Shown here in pieces: positions 7,686 through 13,299 of a stretch of DNA of 13,299 nucleotides. The translations under genes and the position numbers were made by a program. The notes beneath the pieces were generated by a model, which did no database searches, was not told the DNA's origin, and saw only the letters and a list, made by a program, of their open reading frames with translations. The DNA is taken from the NCBI GenBank assembly GCA_031553435.1, contig JAVBLQ010000091.1, positions 1-13,299 of the forward strand, read 5' to 3'. The stretch comes from JAVBLQ01 sp031553435. GTDB taxonomy: Bacteria; Bacteroidota; Bacteroidia; Bacteroidales; Azobacteroidaceae. How positions within the stretch are numbered: position 1 is the stretch's first letter; the number at the start of each line of letters is the position of its first letter.

Positions 7686-8942
7686 TTAAAGTTTTAATTC
7701 TTTTTCCAATGCGCCTTCTTTTTTGGCTTTGATCAATTTCTTTACTTCAGATGTTTGTTTGACTTTAAATGCCTTGTTTGCAGCATAATCCAATGTGATT
7801 TTGAAAGCATTCAGCTTCATAGCGGATTTGTTTCCGGCATCATTCGGATTTTCAAGGCTGTACATAGCTAATGCTGCCATGTATACCGGTAGAAGACTCT
7901 CTTTTTCGTTGTCTTTATTGATCAATTTTGTTACATCATCATCAATATCGTACTTATAATCGGGAGTTCCCATCATCCATCTGAAAATAAACGAACTAAC
8001 TACAGGTCTGTATTGATTGTCCATCGGAGTCGATAAAAGAAATTTTGCGCATAACAAAACGTTGGATTCCTGAGGTTTATAATCCTCCTTTTCTTTCATT
8101 ATGATATTGGGTAAATCAGAAAATCGCAGATTCTCAGTTACTTTCAGGTTATATTCTTTTATTTTTTGGTTAAAAAGATCTTCCTTTTTATCCGCAGTCA
8201 TATCGTTTTTGTAATATACAATCAGCTTTTCAGTGTCTTTTAAATAGGGAGAATTGGTTTCCTGATAGAGTTTATGTGCAATCGACAGATTTTTCAATCC
8301 GGTTTCGTAATCTTTTGTTTTCAGACAAATATCAGCCTGCCCGTAATAACCTTCGGGATTGTTGGGATGAAAAGCAGCCAATTGTTTGTAATATTTCAAA
8401 GCCTGGGGATAATCTTTTTGAAAGGAATAAATAGCAGCCCGGTTAGTCAAAGCAATGTCTCCTTCGGGATAAATATCCAATGATTTTTGATTATATTTGA
8501 TGGATTCCTCTAAATCTCCCAATTTTCTGTAACAAAGTGAAATATGATCTAACGCAAAAACAAATTGATGATCATATTCCATTGCTTTTTGAAATTCCTG
8601 GATGGCCTTTTTATAGTTTTGTTGGTTAAGTAAGGAGTTGCCTTTATTGTAATGTTCATTCGCTTCTTTGGACTTGGATAAAGCATAAAATTGAGCTTGT
8701 TTTTCAGAAGAGAAAAAAGCTATTGCCGGACAAGTTTCATATAAACGTTGGTAAACTTCATCAAAAACCGTTGGATCCGAAGTTTCCTTATGAATACAAT
8801 CCCGGACGATAACTCCCAGACTCTCAGATTTATTTGCTCCATAAATACATTGACAAACCTTAACGGAAATTTCTTCCGCATGATTTTGACCCAACAAAGT
8901 AAATGGAAGAATCGATAATAATATAATGGCAGATTTTTTCAT
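7686..8942 (-). CDS. Secreted tetratricopeptide-repeat protein
   Basis: The product is 418 residues. A signal peptide, MKKSAIILLSILPFTLLGQ, ends near residue 19, so the protein is exported to the periplasm; no lipobox cysteine follows. A short Cys-containing region (Cys30, Cys32, Cys49, Cys71) is followed by three to four TPR units at about 94-127, 128-161, 162-195 and 196-229 (for example ANEHYNKGNSLLNQQNYKKA). The C-terminal region, about 280-390, has a conserved-looking segment FRWMMGTPDYKYDID (320-334) and a helix LLPVYMAALAMYSLEN, which I associate with uncharacterised Bacteroidetes proteins. TPR domains bind partner proteins, but the partner is not evident. It lies between the M20 hydrolase (2-base gap) and the FemAB-like gene (1-base gap), so all three are probably cotranscribed. 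Confidence 0.82.
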   Translation of the reverse strand: MKKSAIILLSILPFTLLGQNHAEEISVKVCQCIYGANKSESLGVIVRDCIHKETSDPTVFDEVYQRLYETCPAIAFFSSEKQAQFYALSKSKEANEHYNKGNSLLNQQNYKKAIQEFQKAMEYDHQFVFALDHISLCYRKLGDLEESIKYNQKSLDIYPEGDIALTNRAAIYSFQKDYPQALKYYKQLAAFHPNNPEGYYGQADICLKTKDYETGLKNLSIAHKLYQETNSPYLKDTEKLIVYYKNDMTADKKEDLFNQKIKEYNLKVTENLRFSDLPNIIMKEKEDYKPQESNVLLCAKFLLSTPMDNQYRPVVSSFIFRWMMGTPDYKYDIDDDVTKLINKDNEKESLLPVYMAALAMYSLENPNDAGNKSAMKLNAFKITLDYAANKAFKVKQTSEVKKLIKAKKEGALEKELKL

Positions 8943-8944
8943 TT

Positions 8945-10006
8945 CTATATTTTTAGGTTATCCAATAATTTGATGTAAATTTCAATCCCTTCCCTTATTT
9001 CATCCAAATAGATAAATTCATCGGCTGTGTGGGAACGGGCGGAATCTCCCGGCCCGATTTTTACCGAAGTAAACCACATCAATGCCTGGTCGGAAAGGGT
9101 AGGGGAGCCAAATGTTTTTTTCCCGATCATCATCGCCCTTTGTATAAGAGGATGTTCCATGTCGATTCCGGATGAATTCAAGCGGAAAGAACGTACATTG
9201 ACATCACAATCTACATGTGACCGGATGATATTGAAAATCTCTTCATTCCTGTACATTTCATTACTGCGCACATCTACGGTGAAAGTACATTTATCAGGAA
9301 CCACATTGTGTTGTGTGCCTGATTGGATCAGTGTTACCGTCATTTTTACATTTCCCAGTAAATCACTTTTTCCGGGAAATTCATAAGTGCGGAACCAATC
9401 GATATCTTTGATTGCTTTATAAATTGCGTTTTCACCTTCGTTGCGTGCAGCATGACCGGATTTACCATGAGCGACACAGTCTATAACCATCAAGCCTTTT
9501 TCGGCAATGGCCGGATTCATTCCGGTAGGTTCACCCACAACACCTAAACTGATTGGGGGAAGGTCCGGCAACACACTTTCAATTCCTCCTTTACCTGAAA
9601 TTTCTTCTTCGCATGATGCCAGAAAAATCAGATTATAAGGTTGTTTTTTATTTTGTAAAAAGATAAAAGATTGTAACAAAGAAACAAGGCTTGCTCCTGC
9701 ATCATTGCTTCCCAAACCGAACAATTTACTATTTTCTTCCAAAGGAACATGAGGATTCAGCGTCCATCCGGAAACCGGCTTTACCGTATCAATGTGGGAG
9801 TTCAGGAGAATGATCGGTTTTTCGGCATCGAAATCACAGGATATGCACCATAAATTATTTCCTTTTCTTTGGGGATATAATTGTTTTTTTTTCAAATAGT
9901 CTTCGAGCATATCTGCAACCTGATTTTCTTCTTTACTAAAAGAAGGAATAGCAATCATTTGCTTCAGGAGATCAATGCTTTCGTAATAAAGAGAGTCGAT
10001 GTTCAT
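8945..10006 (-). CDS. argE: M20 family metallo-hydrolase, probable acetyl/succinyl-ornithine deacylase
   Basis: This 353-residue protein has the full set of M20 di-zinc residues: HIDTV (His71, Asp73), GSNDAG (Asp102), the EEE triplet with catalytic Glu133 and ligand Glu134, VGEPTG (Glu159), and RSHTADEFI (His326). The dimerisation lid lies around 175-280, including HGKSGHAARNEGENA. Size and motifs fit the ArgE/DapE/LysK deacylase group. In Bacteroidetes the arginine pathway can use N-succinyl intermediates, so the substrate may be N-succinyl- or N-acetyl-ornithine; the symbol is tentative. A GTG at 10021 lies five codons upstream, but ATG 10006 is preferred. It is first in a minus-strand operon, reading from a divergent promoter region shared with the acyl-CoA synthetase. 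No signal peptide is present, so it is cytoplasmic. Confidence 0.82.
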   Translation of the reverse strand: MNIDSLYYESIDLLKQMIAIPSFSKEENQVADMLEDYLKKKQLYPQRKGNNLWCISCDFDAEKPIILLNSHIDTVKPVSGWTLNPHVPLEENSKLFGLGSNDAGASLVSLLQSFIFLQNKKQPYNLIFLASCEEEISGKGGIESVLPDLPPISLGVVGEPTGMNPAIAEKGLMVIDCVAHGKSGHAARNEGENAIYKAIKDIDWFRTYEFPGKSDLLGNVKMTVTLIQSGTQHNVVPDKCTFTVDVRSNEMYRNEEIFNIIRSHVDCDVNVRSFRLNSSGIDMEHPLIQRAMMIGKKTFGSPTLSDQALMWFTSVKIGPGDSARSHTADEFIYLDEIREGIEIYIKLLDNLKI

Positions 10007-10023
10007 TGTAAAATTCTTCACTC

Positions 10024-10039
10024 TTAGTTCTTAGTTCTT
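10024..10039. repeat. Short heptad repeat in the leader of the M20 gene
   Basis: The heptad ttagttc occurs twice in direct succession (10024-10030 and 10031-10037) and is followed by tt. It lies between the M20 start codon and its predicted promoter, in the untranslated leader. The same heptad family (agttctn) recurs after the acyl-CoA synthetase stop codon. Confidence 0.6.
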
Positions 10040-10055
10040 CATTTTTATATCTGGG

Positions 10056-10063
10056 CAAAATTA
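10056..10063 (-). promoter_or_regulatory. Bacteroidetes-type -7 element for the M20 operon
   Basis: Read on the minus strand, this site is TAATTTTG, an exact TAnnTTTG match, 50 bases upstream of the ATG at 10006. A possible -33 TTG is at 10079-10081, with spacing shorter than ideal. It is divergent from the acyl-CoA synthetase promoter 45 bases away. Confidence 0.5.
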
Positions 10064-10107
10064 ATAAATCATTCCGGACAAGAACAGAATTATTGAATAA
10101 AAAAGCG

Positions 10108-10115
10108 TACTTTTG
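10108..10115 (+). promoter_or_regulatory. Bacteroidetes-type -7 element for the acyl-CoA synthetase
   Basis: TACTTTTG matches TAnnTTTG exactly and is 22 bases before the ATG at 10138, the same distance as for the deacetylase promoter. TTG at 10093-10095 is too close to be an ideal -33 box, so the upstream half is uncertain. Confidence 0.6.
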
Positions 10116-10137
10116 TGCGCAATTTTAATCCCACAAC

Positions 10138-11937
10138 ATGGAATATCATCTTTTATCAGAATTAATCCACAGACGTGCAACTGTTTTTGGGGACAAAGAG
10201 GTTATAAAAAACAAAGATAAAAAAACAGGTCAATGGCACTCTGTCTCATGGAAAGAATTTTCGGATAAAATTAATAAATTGGCTGAGGTTTTGGCTGATT
10301 TCGGAATCAAGGAAGAAGATAAAATCGGAGTCTATTCGCAGAACATGGAACAATGTCTGGTGGTTGATTTCGCCACATTTTGTAACCGGGCAATCACCAC
10401 TCCGATGTACGCCACAAGTTCTATTCCACAAATCAAATATATTATAGAAGAGGCCGAGGTAAATCTTCTTTTTGTCGGAGAACAATTTCAGTATGACAAT
10501 GCTTATTCCGTTCTAAAAGAAAAGAAAATCCTGAAACAAATTGTTATTTTTGATCCGGAAGTTAAAAAAGCGTCTGATGATACATCTTCAGTCTATTTTG
10601 ATGAATTTCTCAATCGCCCCACATCTTCTGCTGCTATTGTTCAAAAAAGAAAAAGCGAGGCAAGCGCTGATGATGTTGTGCATATTATTTATACTTCGGG
10701 AACAACAGGAGAACCTAAAGGTGTGATTCTCAAGAACTCTAACTACACCAATGCAATGAAAATACATGATGAAAGACTTGCCTATCTCCCCAAAGAAGGC
10801 ATATCCATGTGTTTTTTACCATTGACACATATCTTTGAAAAAGCGTGGTCTATTTATTGTTTGCACAGAGGATATTCGTTGGCTATCAATCTGGATCCAA
10901 GGGAAATACAAACTACAATCAAAGAAATAAAACCAAGTTGTATGTGTAGTGTTCCCCGTTTTTGGGAAAAAGTATATGCAGGAGTGCAAGAAAAAATAGA
11001 GTCATCGTCACCTCTGATAAGGAAAATATTTCTTCATGCCATTAAAACCGGGAAAGAATACGTTTTTGAATATCGGAATAAAGGCATACAAGCTCCCTGG
11101 TGGTTGAAAACTAAATTCAACTTTTATAATAAAACTGTTTATCAGGCATTGAAAAAGGCTGTCGGGATAGAAAATGGAACAATCTATCCTTGTGCCGGCG
11201 CACCTTTGTCCGACAATATCAATATTTTCATCCAATCTGTTAATATTCCATTGATTTATGGATATGGATTAACGGAGACAACAGCAACCGTAAGTTGTTT
11301 TGTCAAAACCGGCTTTACAATAGGAACGGTTGGTAAAGTAATGTCGGATACGAAAGTGCGCATCGGAGAAAATAATGAAATTTTGGTACGTGGTGGAAGT
11401 GTGATGTTTGGTTATTATAAAAAGCCGAAAGAAACAGCAGCTGTTTTTACTGAAGATGGCTTCCTGAAAACCGGAGATGCCGGATATCTTACCGAAAACA
11501 ATGAAATTGCGATAACGGAAAGGATTAAAGATTTGTATAAAACATCTAACGGAAAATATATTGCGCCACAGCAAATAGAAACCCGCTTGGCCGAAGATAA
11601 GTATATTGATGTTGTAGCAGCAATAGGCGATCAGAGAAAATATGTAACTGCATTGATTGTTCCTGCTTTTGATGAACTGAAAATATATGCGAAAGAAAAC
11701 GCTATTAATTATAAAAATATGGAAGACCTATGTGCTCTTCCGGAAATTTATCAGTTGTTGGAATCTCGCATCAAGCCACTTCTGGTTGAATTTGCTAATT
11801 TTGAACAAATCAAAAAATTCACCATTATACCTCGTCCGTTTACGATAGATTCCGGTGAGTTGACAAATACTTTGAAACTGAAAAGAAGCTTTTTATTAGA
11901 AAAATATAAGAAAGAAATAGAAGAAATGTATAATTAA
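10138..11937 (+). CDS. Long-chain acyl-CoA synthetase (AMP-forming)
   Basis: This 599-residue protein is an ANL-superfamily adenylating enzyme that activates fatty acids to acyl-AMP and then acyl-CoA. The P-loop-like A3 motif YTSGTTGEPKG is at 185-195, the A5 motif YGYGLTETTA at 374-383, the A7 motif TGDAGY at 445-450, the hinge region RIKDLYKTSNGKYIAP at 462-477, and the A10 region ELTNTLKLKR at 574-583, whose lysine (Lys580 or Lys582) is the candidate catalytic residue. Length and the NTLKLKR ending fit the bacterial long-chain group related to eukaryotic Faa/ACSL enzymes rather than E. coli FadD. No signal peptide or membrane segment is seen; such enzymes act at the inner face of the membrane. 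It has its own promoter and is divergent from the M20 operon. prfB follows after a 79-base repeat-filled spacer and may be read from the same transcript, as no promoter match was seen between them. Confidence 0.92.
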   Translation: MEYHLLSELIHRRATVFGDKEVIKNKDKKTGQWHSVSWKEFSDKINKLAEVLADFGIKEEDKIGVYSQNMEQCLVVDFATFCNRAITTPMYATSSIPQIKYIIEEAEVNLLFVGEQFQYDNAYSVLKEKKILKQIVIFDPEVKKASDDTSSVYFDEFLNRPTSSAAIVQKRKSEASADDVVHIIYTSGTTGEPKGVILKNSNYTNAMKIHDERLAYLPKEGISMCFLPLTHIFEKAWSIYCLHRGYSLAINLDPREIQTTIKEIKPSCMCSVPRFWEKVYAGVQEKIESSSPLIRKIFLHAIKTGKEYVFEYRNKGIQAPWWLKTKFNFYNKTVYQALKKAVGIENGTIYPCAGAPLSDNINIFIQSVNIPLIYGYGLTETTATVSCFVKTGFTIGTVGKVMSDTKVRIGENNEILVRGGSVMFGYYKKPKETAAVFTEDGFLKTGDAGYLTENNEIAITERIKDLYKTSNGKYIAPQQIETRLAEDKYIDVVAAIGDQRKYVTALIVPAFDELKIYAKENAINYKNMEDLCALPEIYQLLESRIKPLLVEFANFEQIKKFTIIPRPFTIDSGELTNTLKLKRSFLLEKYKKEIEEMYN

Positions 11938-12016
11938 AGTTCTGAGTTCTAAGTTTTAAGTAATACACGTTAGATTCTTAAAACTTAAAACTTAAAAGTT
12001 AAAAATTAAAACTTAA
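11938..12016. repeat. Heptad tandem-repeat spacer with an inverted arrangement
   Basis: The whole spacer before prfB is built of 7-base units. The first part reads agttctg, agttcta, agtttta (11938-11958). After a 19-base non-repetitive centre, five consecutive units ttaaaac, ttaaaac, ttaaaag, ttaaaaa, ttaaaac run from 11978 to 12012, followed by ttaa directly against the prfB ATG. The two parts are roughly reverse complements, giving an 11-base perfect inverted repeat (11950-11960 with 11977-11987, 16-base loop). It could fold in RNA, but an all-A/T stem with few G:C pairs is weak for intrinsic termination. Confidence 0.75.
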
Positions 12017-13130
12017 ATGATAACTGCAGACCAATTACGTGAAGTATTGGAGCGCGAGTCCGCGCTGAGGGGGTACCTTTGACATCGATGCAAAGATAAT
12101 CCAGTTAGAAGAAGAAGAACTTCGTACACATGCACCTGGTTTTTGGGAAGATGCTAAAAATGCAGAGGTGCAGATGAAAAAAATTAAGGAAATCAAATCG
12201 TGGATAACTGCCTATAACGAAGTTAAATCGGCTACGGAAGAACTTCAATTAGCTTTTGATTTTCAGAAAGAAGGCATTACAAGCGAAGCAGAAGTAGATG
12301 AAGCATATAATAATGCAATACTTCTGGTTGAAAACCTGGAAATGAAAAATATGCTTCGTTCGGAAGAAGATCATCTGGGCGCAGTGTTGAAAATCAATGC
12401 CGGAGCCGGTGGTACGGAAGCTCAGGATTGGGCTGAAATGCTGTATCGTATGTATTCACGTTGGTGCGAAAGCAAAGGATATAAAGTAATAGTCACCAAC
12501 TGGCTGGACGGCGATGATGCCGGAATCAAATCTGTGACCATGCAGGTGGAAGGAGATTATGCTTTCGGTTACCTGAAAAGCGAAAATGGTGTACATCGAT
12601 TAGTTCGTGTTTCTCCGTACAATGCACAAGGGAAACGGATGACATCATTTTCCTCCGTTTATATAGTTCCTTTGGTCGACGATTCCATTGAGGTTGAAGT
12701 CAATCTGGGTGATATAACCTGGGATACTTTCCGTTCGAGTGGAGCCGGAGGACAAAATGTGAACAAAGTGGAAACCGGAGTTCGCCTGCATTACAACTAC
12801 AAAGATCCCGATACCGGTGAGGTAAAAGAAATAGTCATTGAAAATACGGAAAGTCGTTCGCAATTCGGAAATAAAGACAATGCCATTCGTTTGTTGAAAT
12901 CTCAACTCTATGAATTGGAATTGGAAAGAAGAAGACGAGCGACCGCCAAGATTGAAGCAGGAAAGAAAAAAATCGAATGGGGTTCACAAATCCGCAGTTA
13001 TGTTTTTGATGACCGCAGGGTGAAAGATCATCGCACTGATTACCAGACATCCAATGTAGGAGCCGTCATGGATGGCGATTTAGATAATTTTATCAAAGCC
13101 TACCTGATGGAGTTTGGTGGAGGGGAATAA
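12017..13130 (+). CDS. prfB: Peptide chain release factor 2 with programmed +1 frameshift
   Basis: The gene is split over two frames: 12017-12079 (21 codons, MITADQLREVL to LRGYL) and, after skipping base 12080, 12081-13130 (349 residues starting DIDAKI), giving a product of 370 residues, close to the 365 of E. coli RF2. RF2 recognises UAA and UGA and triggers peptide release on the ribosome. The joined protein shows the stop-recognition tripeptide as SPY (199-201) instead of the SPF of E. coli, the catalytic GGQ (244-246) in SSGAGGQNVNK, and the C-terminal WGSQIRSYV. An insertion after the GGQ (YKDPDTGEVKEIVIENTES) is longer than in E. coli and, as I recall, usual in Bacteroidetes. Reading only the second frame from the internal ATG at 12168 would drop the N-terminal 50 residues, so the frameshifted product is the correct one. 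The tRNA gene follows after 94 bases. Confidence 0.96.
12068..12083 (+). promoter_or_regulatory. RF2 autoregulatory +1 frameshift site
   Basis: The bases AGG GGG TAC CTT TGA C match the E. coli prfB site (AGG GGG TAT CTT TGA C) at all but one third-codon position. AGGGGG (12068-12073) is the internal Shine-Dalgarno-like stimulator, CTT (12077-12079) the slippery codon, TGA (12080-12082) the in-frame stop read by RF2 itself, and C12083 the weak-termination context. Low RF2 slows termination and favours +1 slippage into the full-length frame, a negative feedback loop. Confidence 0.95.
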
Positions 13131-13131
13131 A

Positions 13132-13166
13132 AATTGACAATTAACAATTGAAAATTGAGAATTATA
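13132..13166. repeat. Five-unit AATTNNN heptad array after prfB
   Basis: Five consecutive 7-base units read aattgac, aattaac, aattgaa, aattgag, aattata from 13132 to 13166, beginning two bases after the prfB stop codon. The unit sequence differs from the other two spacers, but the period is the same. Confidence 0.7.
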
Positions 13167-13178
13167 TTTGTATAATTC
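13159..13178. repeat. 8-base inverted repeat enclosing the tRNA promoter -33 box
   Basis: GAATTATA (13159-13166) and TATAATTC (13171-13178) are perfect reverse complements separated by TTTG, which is also the best -33 element for the tRNA. No T-run follows on the plus strand, so it is not a convincing terminator for prfB. Confidence 0.5.
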
Positions 13179-13197
13179 AAAAAAAGTTGTAATTTTG
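13167..13197 (+). promoter_or_regulatory. Complete Bacteroidetes promoter for the tRNA
   Basis: TTTG at 13167-13170 and TAATTTTG at 13190-13197 form a -33/-7 pair separated by 19 bases, the typical Bacteroidetes spacing. The predicted start of transcription is near 13203, about 20 bases before the mature tRNA 5' end. Confidence 0.75.
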
Positions 13198-13224
13198 CAC
13201 TCGCTTTTAGCAGATAGCTAAGCA

Positions 13225-13299
13225 GGTCCCATAGCTCAGTTGGTTAGAGCATCTGACTCATAATCAGGGGGTCCTTGGTTCAAGCCCAAGTGGGACCAC
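13225..13299 (+). tRNA. tRNA with CAU anticodon, probably elongator tRNA-Met
   Basis: A full cloverleaf is visible. The acceptor stem GGTCCCA (13225-13231) pairs with TGGGACC, the D arm is GCTC/GAGC with loop AGTTGGTTA, the anticodon stem TCTGA/TCAGG encloses loop CTCATAA with anticodon CAT, and the T arm CTTGG/CCAAG encloses TTCAAGC. The discriminator A is at 13298 and the window ends one base later, so an encoded CCA cannot be judged. It is not an initiator tRNA, since the acceptor starts with a G:C pair and the anticodon stem lacks three consecutive G:C pairs. A tRNA-Ile with lysidine-modified CAU is the alternative. Confidence 0.93.

Noticed and set aside
9027..9386. 119-codon plus-strand frame opposite the M20 gene
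   Set aside because: It is antisense to a gene with all M20 catalytic residues and has no recognisable features.
12080..12082. In-frame TGA near the prfB start as a disabling mutation
   Set aside because: It is the known programmed frameshift stop, with all surrounding signals intact.
12168..13130. prfB as a simple gene starting at the internal ATG 12168
   Set aside because: The upstream 21-codon frame plus the AGGGGG...CTTTGAC site matches the conserved RF2 frameshift, and the N-terminal domain would otherwise be missing.
1..13299. CRISPR array, transposon, prophage or defence system
   Set aside because: No spaced direct repeats of CRISPR size, transposase or integrase motifs, or nuclease/helicase genes are present; the only tandem arrays have a 7-base period.

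Overview
The window looks like a chromosomal piece of a Bacteroidetes bacterium, probably order Bacteroidales. Reasons: promoters fit the Bacteroidetes -7 consensus TAnnTTTG; purine-rich Shine-Dalgarno sites are mostly absent; release factor 2 has the SPY/GGQ form with a RESRSQFGNKDN-like insert that I recall from this phylum; and secreted proteins carry short signal peptides ending in Gln (FSQ, LLGQ).

Layout. (1) Bases 1-3628, plus strand, strongly AT-rich: the 3' end of a surface-polysaccharide (capsule or O-antigen) cluster. It holds the C-terminus of an unidentified gene, a Wzx-type flippase, an asparagine-synthetase-like protein without the glutaminase cysteine, and a hexapeptide-repeat acyltransferase. 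The flippase and asparagine-synthetase-like genes overlap, so the block is probably one transcript. (2) Bases 3630-4652, minus: an outer-membrane beta-barrel-like protein, convergent with the cluster at a distance of one base. (3) Bases 4784-6792, plus: a CE4 polysaccharide deacetylase overlapping a GNAT acyltransferase, behind a clear promoter. (4) Bases 6785-10006, minus: a tight operon (gaps of 2 and 1 bases) of an M20 metallo-hydrolase resembling acetyl/succinyl-ornithine deacylases, a secreted TPR protein, and a FemAB/GNAT-like protein that converges on and overlaps the GNAT gene. (5) Bases 10138-13299, plus: a long-chain acyl-CoA synthetase, prfB with the canonical programmed +1 frameshift, and a CAU-anticodon tRNA running to the window edge.

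Functionally, region 1 exports and decorates a glycan. Regions 3 and 4 add deacetylase, GNAT and FemAB-like activities that could act on the same or another cell-surface glycan; this is inference. Region 5 is housekeeping. Three spacers (around 10030, 11975 and 13150) hold degenerate tandem repeats with an exact 7-base period; this is the least explained structure in the window. No CRISPR array, transposase, integrase or recognisable defence system is present, and no gene-free stretch exceeds about 130 bases.
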